From Pseudomonadota bacterium (lineage in GTDB: Bacteria; Pseudomonadota; Alphaproteobacteria; Sphingomonadales; Sphingomonadaceae), in contig JAJZQN010000013.1 in the NCBI GenBank assembly GCA_021847605.1, forward strand, positions 1 to 64,000: a DNA stretch of 64,000 bases, written 5' to 3'. Position numbers and translations under genes: made by a program. Shown here piece by piece: positions 1-7,762 of the stretch. Position 1 is the first letter of the stretch. The number at the start of each line of letters is the position of its first letter. Below the pieces are notes generated by a model, which saw only the letters and a program-made list of their open reading frames with translations, did no database searches and was not told the origin of the DNA.

Positions 1-90
1 CGTCGGCTTCAGTCCGGCTACCTCTACACCTATGCGCTGGTGATGCTGATTGGCCTCGCCGCGGCTGCAACCTGGGCGATGACACGATAA
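1..90 (+). CDS. nuoL: NADH-quinone oxidoreductase subunit L, C-terminal tail (partial)
   Basis: The first 29 codons of the window read as the end of a membrane protein, with a hydrophobic run ([16 protein letters not shown]) followed by Arg and a TAA stop at 88-90. The stop shares its last base with the start of nuoM. In proton-pumping Complex I the gene before nuoM is nuoL, so this is read as the last transmembrane helix of NuoL. The remainder lies outside the window. The call rests on position and hydrophobic character, because the tail is too short for family motifs. Confidence 0.85.
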   Translation, partial: RRLQSGYLYTYALVMLIGLAAAATWAMTR

Positions 91-1637
91 TGGACGGCTT
101 CCCCATCCTTTCCCTGATGATGGCAGTACCGATGGCCGGGGCCATCGCCTGCCTCTTCGCAGGCGCCAGTGGCGCGCGCTGGATAGCCCTGATCGCCACT
201 CTGGTCGATCTGGTGCTGGGCATCGCGCTCTGGATCAACTTCGACCAGGGCGGCCTGCAATGGCAGTTCCAGGAATATTATCCCATCTTCGGGCGCTTCG
301 CCTGGGCGCTGGGCATTGACGGCATCGCCCTGATGCTGATTGCGCTCACTGTCTTCCTCATGCCGATCTGTATCGGCGCAAGCTGGGAAGCCATTCAGAA
401 GCGCGTGCCGGAATATATGGCGGCGTTCCTGCTGATGGAGGTGCTGATGATCGGCGTCTTCGCGGCGCAGGATCTCTACCTCTTCTACATCATGTTCGAA
501 GCTGGCCTGATCCCCATGTATCTGGTGATCGGCATTTGGGGCGGCGCTGACCGCATCTATGCTTCGTACAAATTCTTCCTCTACACGTTGCTCGGCTCGG
601 TCCTGATGCTGATTGCGATGATGTGGATGGTGCATGAAGCGGGCACGACCGAAATTCCGGTCCTGATGACCTATAATTTCGATCCGCATGTTCAGACCTG
701 GCTGTGGCTCGCCTTCTTCGCCAGCTTCGCGGTGAAGATGCCGATGTGGCCGGTCCACACCTGGCTGCCCGACGCGCACGTTCAGGCGCCGACCGCAGGG
801 TCGGTCATTCTGGCGGGCGTGCTGCTGAAAATGGGTGGCTACGGCTTCATCCGCTTCTCGCTGCCGATGTTCCCCGAAGCCTCGGCGCAGCTGGCGCCGC
901 TGGTCTGGGGTCTGTCGATGGTCGCGGTGGTGTATACTAGCCTCGTCGCCCTCGTTCAGTCGGACATGAAGAAGCTGATCGCTTACTCTTCGGTCGCGCA
1001 CATGGCGATCGTGACCGTCGGCCTCTTCGCCTTCAATCAGGCGGGGATCGAGGGTTCGATGATGGTCATGCTGGGCCATGGTCTGGTGTCGGGCGCGCTC
1101 TTCCTGTGCGTCGGCGTCATCTATGACCGCCTGCACACCCGTGAGATCAACCGTTATGGCGGCCTCAGCATCAACATGCCCAAATATGCGGTCTTGTTCC
1201 TGCTGTTCACCATGGCGTCGGTCGGCCTGCCGGGCACGTCCAACTTCGTCGGCGAATTCCTGTCGCTGATGGGCATTTATCAGGCATCGAGCTGGGTTGC
1301 GCTGGTCGCCACCACCGGCATCATTCTGGGCGCGGCCTATATGCTCTATCTCTACCGTCGCATCTGCTACGGCGATCAGAGCAATGCCGACGCCGCCGCT
1401 ATGCCGGATCTGACGGCACGCGAAATCGCGCTGCTCGCTCCGCTGGCCGCCGCGACGCTGTGGATGGGTGTCTATCCAGAGAGCTTCCTGGCGCCGATGC
1501 GTGCCGACGTTCGCGCGCTTGAAGCGCGCCTCGCCCCTGCGGCTCCCGCAGGAGATTCCAAGATGACGATGGGCGCGCCCAAGCCTGCGGGCGAGGGCCA
1601 CCATGAAGAAGCACCGGCGCACGGGGAGGCGCACTGA
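90..1637 (+). CDS. nuoM: NADH-quinone oxidoreductase subunit M
   Basis: NuoM is one of the three antiporter-like subunits of the membrane arm of Complex I. It couples quinone reduction to proton translocation across the cytoplasmic membrane. The 515-residue product is almost wholly hydrophobic and has family hallmarks: the charged residue in the helix around [16 protein letters not shown], the segment [20 protein letters not shown] with its conserved Lys and His, and [12 protein letters not shown] further on. Length is normal (about 500). It has a short Ala/His/Glu-rich C-terminal tail ([15 protein letters not shown]), possibly lineage-specific. It starts on the last base of the nuoL stop and its own stop overlaps nuoN by one base, as expected within a nuo operon. 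Confidence 0.97.
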   Translation: MDGFPILSLMMAVPMAGAIACLFAGASGARWIALIATLVDLVLGIALWINFDQGGLQWQFQEYYPIFGRFAWALGIDGIALMLIALTVFLMPICIGASWEAIQKRVPEYMAAFLLMEVLMIGVFAAQDLYLFYIMFEAGLIPMYLVIGIWGGADRIYASYKFFLYTLLGSVLMLIAMMWMVHEAGTTEIPVLMTYNFDPHVQTWLWLAFFASFAVKMPMWPVHTWLPDAHVQAPTAGSVILAGVLLKMGGYGFIRFSLPMFPEASAQLAPLVWGLSMVAVVYTSLVALVQSDMKKLIAYSSVAHMAIVTVGLFAFNQAGIEGSMMVMLGHGLVSGALFLCVGVIYDRLHTREINRYGGLSINMPKYAVLFLLFTMASVGLPGTSNFVGEFLSLMGIYQASSWVALVATTGIILGAAYMLYLYRRICYGDQSNADAAAMPDLTAREIALLAPLAAATLWMGVYPESFLAPMRADVRALEARLAPAAPAGDSKMTMGAPKPAGEGHHEEAPAHGEAH

Positions 1638-3073
1638 TGATCGACCACGCTTCCCTTCTGGCGGTATTGCCGGAACTCATTCTGACGGCGGGCGGGCTTG
1701 CGCTCATGCTCGTCGCCGCCTTCGCCGGTGAAGGTTCGGCCCGCGTCGTCAACTGGCTGTCGGTGCTGACGCTGGCGGTGGCAGGCATCGCTCTGTCCTG
1801 CTCGCTGGCCCATGGGCCGGTGGCGTTCGACGGCCTCGTCCGCGCCGACGCCTTCTCCGTCTTTGCCAAGACGCTGATCTATGGCGCTGCTGCGGCCGCG
1901 ATCCTGCTCGCACCGCGCTTCTTCTCGGTCGACGGCGCGCCGCGTCCCGAATATCCGATCCTCATTCTGTTCGCTGCCATCGGCATGGGCATGATGGTGT
2001 CGGCGGGCGACATGTTGATGCTGTATGTCGGCCTCGAAATGAACAGCCTTGCCTCCTATGTTCTCGCCAGCTTCATGCGGCAGGACACACGCTCTTCGGA
2101 AGCAGGCCTCAAATATTTCGTGCTGGGTTCGCTGGCCAGCGGCATTCTGCTCTACGGCATCTCGCTGCTCTACGGCTTCACCGGCTCTACCGCGTTCGAC
2201 GGCATCGCCGTGGCGATGGGCGACGGCGTGTCGAAGGGCGAACTGTTCGGTCTGGTCTTCGTCTTGGCAGGTCTTGCCTTCAAGATCAGCGCCGTGCCGT
2301 TCCATATGTGGACGCCCGACGTCTATGAAGGCGCGCCGACCCCGGTCACGACCTTCTTTGCCAGCGCGCCCAAGGTTGCGGCCATCGGCCTCACCGTCCG
2401 CGTCGCGATCGAAGCACTGGGTCCTGCTGGTCTCGACTGGCAGCAGATCGTGATTTTTGTCGCGCTCGCTTCGATCCTGTTCGGTGCCGTGGCTGCTGTG
2501 GGTCAGACCAATATCAAGCGCCTGATGGCCTATTCGTCGATCAACAATGTCGGCTTTGCGCTGATCGGCCTTGCCGCCGGTACGCCGGCCGGCGCTGCCG
2601 CGACGATGAGCTATATGGCGATCTACGTCATCATGACCATCGGTGGCTTTGCCTGCATCCTTCAGCTTCGTGACACCGATGGGAATGCGATCGAAAAGAT
2701 CGCGGACCTCGCCGGCCTGTCGCAGTCGCGTAAGGGGCTGGCCGCTGGCCTTGCCATCTTCATGTTCTCGATGGCCGGTATTCCGCCGCTGTTCGGCTTC
2801 TGGGCAAAGTTCCTGGTGTTCGATGCCGCGGTGGCTTCGGGCCTGACGGCGCTCGCGGCCTTCGGCATCGCCATGTCGGTGATCGGCGCCTTCTATTATC
2901 TGAAGGTCATCAAGACGATGTATTTCGACGAACCGACCGTCGCCTATGAGGCGAAGGGCGGCCCGGTCGAAAATATCATCCTGACCGCCTGTGCGGTGGT
3001 GATCGTGCTGGGCTATCTGCTCAACCCCGTTCTGGATCAGGCGAGCGCTGCGGCCGCCGCGTCGCTCTTCTGA
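1637..3073 (+). CDS. nuoN: NADH-quinone oxidoreductase subunit N
   Basis: NuoN is the third antiporter-like membrane subunit of Complex I and, as usual, the last gene of the nuo operon. The 478-residue protein has about fourteen hydrophobic segments. It contains the proton-antiporter signature region with FKISAVPFHMWTPDVYEGAP (conserved Lys, His and Asp) and NIKRLMAYSSINNVGF. Length is typical. The ATG overlaps the nuoM stop (TGATG). The downstream biotin ligase reading frame runs into the nuoN stop, so that gene probably shares the transcript. Confidence 0.97.
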   Translation: MIDHASLLAVLPELILTAGGLALMLVAAFAGEGSARVVNWLSVLTLAVAGIALSCSLAHGPVAFDGLVRADAFSVFAKTLIYGAAAAAILLAPRFFSVDGAPRPEYPILILFAAIGMGMMVSAGDMLMLYVGLEMNSLASYVLASFMRQDTRSSEAGLKYFVLGSLASGILLYGISLLYGFTGSTAFDGIAVAMGDGVSKGELFGLVFVLAGLAFKISAVPFHMWTPDVYEGAPTPVTTFFASAPKVAAIGLTVRVAIEALGPAGLDWQQIVIFVALASILFGAVAAVGQTNIKRLMAYSSINNVGFALIGLAAGTPAGAAATMSYMAIYVIMTIGGFACILQLRDTDGNAIEKIADLAGLSQSRKGLAAGLAIFMFSMAGIPPLFGFWAKFLVFDAAVASGLTALAAFGIAMSVIGAFYYLKVIKTMYFDEPTVAYEAKGGPVENIILTACAVVIVLGYLLNPVLDQASAAAAASLF

Positions 3074-3777
3074 CCTTCCTCCATTATGTAGAGGAAACCG
3101 GCTCCACCAACGCTGACATTTTGGCGTTGGCGGAGCAGGGCGCGCCCGAGGGCACATGGATGCGCGCTGGTCGACAGACCGGCGGGCGGGGCCGCCTGGG
3201 GCGCATCTGGGACAGTCCGGTCGGCAATCTTTATTGCTCCACGCTGGCCCGCGTTCGCCCCGGCGATCCGCCGGCCCATACGCTGGCGCTCGCGACCGCC
3301 AATGCCGTTCATGCTCTGCTCGCGCCGCTTTGTGCCGGGCAGGCGCGGATTAAATGGCCCAATGACATATTGGTCGACGGCGCGAAGATCGCCGGTATCC
3401 TGCTGGAGCGGGTTGGCGATACCCTGATCATAGGTATCGGGATCAACGTCACTCATCATCCCGTCGGCCTCGACCGCCCGGTCACGAGCCTGCTGGCGCA
3501 GGGCGCTGTCGATGCGGAAGCGGGCGCTTTGCTGGAACGCCTTGCACAGCTTTTCGCTCATTGGCTCGCCATCTGGAGGGCGCAGGGGCTTGATCCGGTG
3601 CTTGCGCATTGGCTTCTCAATGCCCATCCCACCGGCACTGCCATGCGCGTGTCCCAACCCGACGGCAGCGTCGTGGAAGGGGCATTCGACACGCTCGACC
3701 GGCACGGCACCCTGATCCTGCGCTTGGCGAATGGCCAGAGCCGTGCCATTCACGCCGGCGACATCATTCTGAACTGA
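3070..3777 (+). CDS. birA: Biotin--[acetyl-CoA-carboxylase] ligase (no DNA-binding domain)
   Basis: This enzyme activates biotin to biotinyl-5'-AMP and attaches it to the carrier lysine of acetyl-CoA carboxylase and other biotin enzymes. Visible motifs are ETGSTNAD near the N terminus, the adenylate-binding loop TGGRGRLGR and KWPNDIL. It lacks the N-terminal helix-turn-helix of the E. coli repressor type, so it is a ligase only. The start is uncertain. The conserved ETGSTNAD motif lies upstream of the first conventional start (TTG at 3121). No ATG, GTG or TTG precedes it in frame, so CTG at 3070, overlapping the nuoN stop, is the best candidate. coaX follows 11 bases downstream. Confidence 0.9.
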   Translation: MTFLHYVEETGSTNADILALAEQGAPEGTWMRAGRQTGGRGRLGRIWDSPVGNLYCSTLARVRPGDPPAHTLALATANAVHALLAPLCAGQARIKWPNDILVDGAKIAGILLERVGDTLIIGIGINVTHHPVGLDRPVTSLLAQGAVDAEAGALLERLAQLFAHWLAIWRAQGLDPVLAHWLLNAHPTGTAMRVSQPDGSVVEGAFDTLDRHGTLILRLANGQSRAIHAGDIILN

Positions 3778-3788
3778 AGGGTTCGGCT

Positions 3789-4571
3789 ATGCTTCTCGCG
3801 ATCGACGCGGGCAATACCAATGTGGTTTTCGCGCTGCTGGACGGGCGGGAGATACGCGCGCGCTGGCGTATCGCCACCGATCCGCGCCGTACCGCCGACG
3901 AATATGCCGTCTGGCTGCACCAGCTTCTGACGATGGAGGGTTTCTCCATGGCCGATGTCGGGGCGGTCATCATCGCTACCGTCGTCCCCCGCGCACTCCA
4001 CAATCTTCAGGTATTGGCCGAGAAATATTTCAACGGTCCTGCATTGGTGGCGGGGCAGGGACCGGTTCACTGGGGCATCGAACTCGATGTGGCGGAACCG
4101 GCATCGGTCGGCGCGGACCGGGTTGTCAATGCGATCGCCGCGCACCATCTTTATGATGGCGACCTCATCGTCATCGATTTCGGCACGGCGACGACATTCG
4201 ACGTCGTGGATTATAGCGGCGCCTATAAGGGCGGCATCATCGCGCCGGGCATCAACCTGTCGCTCGATGCGCTGGTCGCGGCGGCGGCGAAACTGCCCAA
4301 GATCGCGATTGCGCCGCCCGAAAGCCGATCGGTGATCGGGCGCACGACAGAAGCGCAGATGCAGATTGGCGTCTTTTGGGGCTATGTGGCGATGATGGAG
4401 GGGCTGGTGGCGCGCATGCGCGCCGAAATCGGCCGCCCTGCTAAAGTGATTTCGACGGGAGGCCTAGCGGTCCTCTTCAATGACAATAGTGATATTTTCG
4501 ATGCGATCACGCCGGACCTGACCATTTTGGGATTGGCGCTGCTGCACGAACGGAGTTTGATAACAGAATGA
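3789..4571 (+). CDS. coaX: Type III pantothenate kinase
   Basis: CoaX phosphorylates pantothenate, the first committed step of coenzyme A synthesis. It belongs to the ASKHA superfamily and, unlike CoaA, is not feedback-inhibited by CoA. The 260-residue product begins with the phosphate-binding sequence [18 protein letters not shown]. It carries [12 protein letters not shown] (substrate/dimer region) and [13 protein letters not shown] (second phosphate loop). An in-frame extension upstream exists, but the ATG at 3789 gives the exact family N terminus and follows a purine-rich GAAGGGTTCGGCT. Its stop overlaps the RNase J start by four bases (ATGA), suggesting translational coupling. Confidence 0.96.
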   Translation: MLLAIDAGNTNVVFALLDGREIRARWRIATDPRRTADEYAVWLHQLLTMEGFSMADVGAVIIATVVPRALHNLQVLAEKYFNGPALVAGQGPVHWGIELDVAEPASVGADRVVNAIAAHHLYDGDLIVIDFGTATTFDVVDYSGAYKGGIIAPGINLSLDALVAAAAKLPKIAIAPPESRSVIGRTTEAQMQIGVFWGYVAMMEGLVARMRAEIGRPAKVISTGGLAVLFNDNSDIFDAITPDLTILGLALLHERSLITE

Positions 4572-6205
4572 CACCCAAGGATGAGCTGATTTTCCTGGCC
4601 CTGGGCGGGTCCGGTGAAATTGGCATGAACGTCAACCTCTATGGCTGCCAGGGCAAATGGGTCATGGTCGACCTCGGCCTGACCTTTGCCGATCCGGCCT
4701 ATCCCGGCGTTGAACTGGTGCTGCCTGACCTCAGCTTTATCGAGGATCGCAAGGACGACCTGCTCGGCATCGTGCTGACCCACGGGCATGAAGATCATAT
4801 CGGCGCCATCCCCTATCTGGCCGCCGATCTGGGCGTGCCGCTCTATGCCACCCCCTTCACCGCGGGCCTCATCCGGCTGAAGCTGGAGGAGGAGGGGCTG
4901 ACCAATGATGTGAAGCTGCACGTCATCGAAAATGAGGGCAGTTTCGCACTCGGACCGTTCGGCTTCCGCTATGTGCCGCTCGCCCATTCGATCCCGGAGG
5001 GCAACGCCGTTCTGATCGACACGCCCTATGGTCGCATCTTCCATACCGGCGACTGGAAACTGGACGAACAGCCGCTGCTGGGCCAGCCCTCCACGCCGGC
5101 CGAACTGTCCGCCATCGGCGACGAAGGCGTGCTGGCGCTGGTGTGCGACAGCACCAACGTCTTCAATGCGCAGGCCAGCGGATCGGAAGGCGACGTGCGC
5201 GAAGGGCTGATGCAGACCGTCGCGGATGCCAAGGGGCGCGTCCTCGTCACCACCTTCGCCTCCAACGCCGCCCGGCTTCAGACGCTGGGCGAAGTCGCGC
5301 AGGCGACCGGCCGTACCCTGTGTGTCGCTGGCCGCTCGCTCGACCGCATCATCTCGACCGCCAAGGCGGCAGGCTATCTCAAGGATTTTCCGCCAACGGT
5401 CGATTGGGACGATGCGATGGCGTTGCCGCGTCGCGACGTCATGATCATCGCGACCGGCGGGCAGGGGGAGGCTCGCGCCGCCCTGTCGCGTATCGCTTTC
5501 GACAGCCACCCGATCAAACTGGCGGAGGGCGACACGGTCGTCTTCTCGTCCAAACAGATTCCCGGCAATGAAATCGCCATCGGCCGTATTCAGAATGCGC
5601 TGGCGACCAAGGGCATCATCATGGTCACGGATCGTCAGGCGGAGGTCCATGTGTCGGGCCACCCCGGACGCCCGGAACTGGAGGCCATGTATCGCTGGAT
5701 CCGCCCCGACATCTTGCTCCCGGTCCATGGCGAGCGCCGCCATATGGCGGAACAGGCGCGTCTGGGTCTGGCCAGTGGCCTGCGCCATGCCGTCGTTCAA
5801 TCGAACGGCGACATGCTGCGTCTGGCCCCCGGTGCGCCCGAAATCATCGGACAACAGGATACCGGTCGCCTCGTACTGGACGGCGACGTTATCCTGCCCG
5901 CTGACGGATCGACCATGAATGAGCGACGCAAGCTCGGCCTGCATGGCCAGATCAGCGTGGCCGTGGCGCTCGACCGCAAGGGCAAGCTGATCGGCGATCC
6001 CACGCTGCGTACGCAGGGCGTGCCGGTGGAGGAGGACAAGGCTTCCTTCCTCGCCGAAGCGGCCGAGGAAGCCGCTGCCGCCATACCCAAGGGCAGTCAG
6101 GAAGAAGAGGCGCTGCGCGAACGCATCCGCCTTGCCGTGCGGCGCACCGCTACCCGCTGGACCGGCAAGAAGCCGATCGTGGATGTTCTGCTCATTCGGG
6201 CCTGA
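4568..6205 (+). CDS. rnj: Ribonuclease J
   Basis: This is a metallo-beta-lactamase/beta-CASP ribonuclease with 5'-3' exonuclease and endonuclease activity in RNA maturation and decay. The 545-residue protein opens with [16 protein letters not shown] and carries the zinc-binding motif [15 protein letters not shown]. It also has HTGDWKLD, the beta-CASP core with SSKQIPGNE, and VHVSGHPGR and LPVHGERRH further on. Length matches the family. Its ATG overlaps the coaX stop. The pairing with birA/coaX downstream of nuo is a recurrent alphaproteobacterial arrangement. No clear intrinsic terminator follows; only a short CCCCT/AGGGG hairpin at 6223-6237 lacking a T-run. Confidence 0.95.
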   Translation: MTPKDELIFLALGGSGEIGMNVNLYGCQGKWVMVDLGLTFADPAYPGVELVLPDLSFIEDRKDDLLGIVLTHGHEDHIGAIPYLAADLGVPLYATPFTAGLIRLKLEEEGLTNDVKLHVIENEGSFALGPFGFRYVPLAHSIPEGNAVLIDTPYGRIFHTGDWKLDEQPLLGQPSTPAELSAIGDEGVLALVCDSTNVFNAQASGSEGDVREGLMQTVADAKGRVLVTTFASNAARLQTLGEVAQATGRTLCVAGRSLDRIISTAKAAGYLKDFPPTVDWDDAMALPRRDVMIIATGGQGEARAALSRIAFDSHPIKLAEGDTVVFSSKQIPGNEIAIGRIQNALATKGIIMVTDRQAEVHVSGHPGRPELEAMYRWIRPDILLPVHGERRHMAEQARLGLASGLRHAVVQSNGDMLRLAPGAPEIIGQQDTGRLVLDGDVILPADGSTMNERRKLGLHGQISVAVALDRKGKLIGDPTLRTQGVPVEEDKASFLAEAAEEAAAAIPKGSQEEEALRERIRLAVRRTATRWTGKKPIVDVLLIRA

Positions 6206-6669
6206 CGAAATAGTCGTTGCGTCCCCTCTGTAAGGGGGGGGCGTGACGACCCTATTTGATCCGTTCAAAGATGATTAGTCAGGGCGAAGGGGCATTGGTG
6301 TTCCTGCGCCCGGATCCGGTTTGCCCTGCATCGGATGTCTGCGGGTCCCCTGAAGCGCTGGATCACCCGTGTCCCGCTTAGGCTGGCAAATCCGAATCTT
6401 GGGCTGGCACGCAATACCGACATTCGAACAGCGACGTCTGCCATCGATGATCGTGCAGGTACGGCATGGTTGTTCGACCATCGTGCAGATTTCCGGTGCA
6501 GCCAGTAACAATGCCCATAATAGCGGCACTCCCATATCTCCGCTTATCCGCGACCCGTTGTCGACATCATCATGATAATCCGAACTTACGGGCGGGCATT
6601 ATGTCCAATGTTCACGGTCTTGCTATCCATATAGCAACGGGCAATTGAAGTGGTGGGGTTCGGAAAATA
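6206..6669. other. Sparsely coding interval, richer in A+T
   Basis: Between rnj and a small membrane protein lie 464 bases that look less G+C-rich than the surroundings. The only plausible gene is the Cys-rich minus-strand frame at 6275-6535, listed separately. A weak hairpin sits at 6223-6237. The nine-base string ATCGTGCAG occurs twice, near 6450 and 6479; it corresponds to the two Cys-Thr steps of the minus-strand frame. I see no tRNA, repeat family or mobile-element end. Confidence 0.5.
6275..6535 (-). CDS. Putative small Cys-rich secreted protein
   Basis: The 86-residue frame begins with a short hydrophobic stretch (VPLLWALLLAAP) that could be a signal peptide. It continues with a compact Cys-rich block containing PCRTCT, DGRRRCSNVGIACQP and RICQPK, six cysteines in about 35 residues. 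The tail is Pro/Gly/Arg-rich and featureless. The regular cysteine spacing is more than expected from a chance frame. Against it, the Shine-Dalgarno-like GGAG lies only two bases from the ATG and I recognise no family. If real, it would be an exported small protein transcribed opposite its neighbours. Confidence 0.4.
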   Translation of the reverse strand: MGVPLLWALLLAAPEICTMVEQPCRTCTIIDGRRRCSNVGIACQPKIRICQPKRDTGDPALQGTRRHPMQGKPDPGAGTPMPLRPD

Positions 6670-6900
6670 ATGGACTGGGTTCCCGTTGGTTTAATAATAT
6701 TCAAGGTTGTCATACTCGGGCTGGGTATGTTTTTCGCTATCAAATGGCACTATGATAAAGATAAGAAGTCGCAGAAGGGCGAAGTGTTAAGTGCCGTTGG
6801 CAAGATGGCCGCGATCTTGCTGCTATCCCTCTTGATCCTGCTGTTCGTTACCTTCTCGCTTGCCAGAACGCTCGGTTTGGACCTGACCTTTCCACGATAA
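6670..6900 (+). CDS. Small two-helix membrane protein, function unknown
   Basis: The 76-residue product has a hydrophobic N-terminal helix (VGLIIFKVVILGLGMFFAIKW), a charged Lys/Asp-rich loop (HYDKDKKSQKG) and a second helix (AAILLLSLLILLFVTFSLA). This gives a small inner-membrane hairpin. Codon use is less G+C-rich than in neighbouring housekeeping genes. There is no strong ribosome-binding site, only a purine-rich GGGGTTCGGAAAATA before the ATG. The helix-loop-helix order and clean ends suggest a real gene. I do not recognise a named family. Confidence 0.6.
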   Translation: MDWVPVGLIIFKVVILGLGMFFAIKWHYDKDKKSQKGEVLSAVGKMAAILLLSLLILLFVTFSLARTLGLDLTFPR

Positions 6901-7027
6901 AGAATATTAGCCGTGGCAAATGTGAGGCGCTGATCAGGCTGGATTGCAACATGCGCGCTCTTTCGCACTCCGCCACCCGGCGGCGATCCCGATTGCATTA
7001 TCCGTTTGTCGCCCTAGGTTCGCGTTC

Positions 7028-7297
7028 ATGAACTGGTACGCCATTTTCGCCATCTATTTCCTGATCTGGGTGGTCAGCGCTTTCATCCTGCTGCCCTTTG
7101 GTATTCGCACTCCCGACGAGACGGGCGAAGTGCTGGTAAAGGGGCAGGCGGATAGTGCGCCCAGCAATTTCCGGCCCGGCCGCGTCGCTTTTCGCGCCAC
7201 CATCATGTCGGCCATCATCTTCGGCCTTTATTATGCCAATTATGTGCAGGGCTGGGTGACGCTGGAGATGCTGCCCGGCTATCCCCGGACGCATTGA
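7028..7297 (+). CDS. DUF1467 family small membrane protein
   Basis: This 89-residue protein has two predicted membrane helices: WYAIFAIYFLIWVVSAFILL near the start and TIMSAIIFGLYYANYV near the end. Between them is a loop containing PFGIRTPDE and a Phe-Arg-Pro-Gly stretch. The pattern, including LLPFGIRTPDE after the first helix, matches the alphaproteobacterial DUF1467 family, commonly located downstream of rnj. Function is not known. An in-frame extension reaches 6944, but ATG 7028 gives the family N terminus. The next gene starts three bases after the stop. Confidence 0.8.
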   Translation: MNWYAIFAIYFLIWVVSAFILLPFGIRTPDETGEVLVKGQADSAPSNFRPGRVAFRATIMSAIIFGLYYANYVQGWVTLEMLPGYPRTH

Positions 7298-7300
7298 GAC

Positions 7301-7753
7301 GTGAGCGGTCCGCACATCGCCCCGGCGGATGCCTCTCACCTTGGCGAGTGGGCGGCGCTGCGTGCTGCGCTCTGGCCGGACGGATCGCTGGAGGAGCATT
7401 GGGAGGAAGCGGCTGCCATGCTGGCGCAGGACCATGCCATCGCTTTCATCGCCCATGACGAGCATGGCCGGGCCATCGCTTTTGCCGAAGCCTCGCTGCG
7501 GCACGATTATGTGAATGGCTGCGACACATCGCCCGTCTGTTTTCTGGAGGGAATTTTCGTGCAGCCCGCTGCCCGCCGCGCTGGCCTCGCGGTCGCTCTT
7601 GTCGATCAGGTACGGCTATGGGGGCAGGGGATGGGCTGCACGGAAATGGCGTCCGATGCCGACATCGCCAATGTCGAAAGCCACGCTTTTCACGCCGCCA
7701 TCGGCTTTGCGGAAACAGAACGGGTCGTCTACTTCCGCAAGCTGATTGGCTGA
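7301..7753 (+). CDS. AAC(6')-I-like aminoglycoside 6'-N-acetyltransferase (GNAT)
   Basis: This 150-residue GNAT-fold protein transfers an acetyl group from acetyl-CoA. It is not just a generic GNAT: its order of motifs parallels chromosomal AAC(6')-I enzymes of Acinetobacter (the Ig/Ih group). These are an N-terminal W-x-x-L-R-x-x-L-W, then ASLRHDYVNGCDTSPV, FLEGIFVQPAARRAGLA (acetyl-CoA loop), MASDADIANVESHAFH and GFAETERVVYFRK. These enzymes acetylate the 6'-amino group of aminoglycosides such as tobramycin and amikacin. Start is GTG at 7301, three bases after DUF1467, so probably co-transcribed. Length fits the family (about 145-150). Whether it confers resistance is not shown by the sequence. 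Confidence 0.75.
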   Translation: MSGPHIAPADASHLGEWAALRAALWPDGSLEEHWEEAAAMLAQDHAIAFIAHDEHGRAIAFAEASLRHDYVNGCDTSPVCFLEGIFVQPAARRAGLAVALVDQVRLWGQGMGCTEMASDADIANVESHAFHAAIGFAETERVVYFRKLIG

Positions 7754-7762
7754 CGTTACGCC

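Noticed and set aside
30..1634. Long minus-strand reading frame opposite nuoM
   Set aside because: It is rich in His, Arg, Asp and Gln, which is the reverse-strand reading of a G+C-rich membrane gene. nuoM on the plus strand has clear family motifs.
1472..3157. 561-codon minus-strand frame opposite nuoN and birA
   Set aside because: Composition is antisense-like and there are no motifs; it overlaps two confident genes.
4382..6268. 628-codon minus-strand frame opposite rnj
   Set aside because: No domain is visible, and it is the mirror of a well-supported RNase J gene.
6369..6648. Plus-strand short frames in the 6.2-6.7 kb interval
   Set aside because: No ribosome-binding site, no signal or domain; the minus-strand Cys-rich frame is more protein-like.
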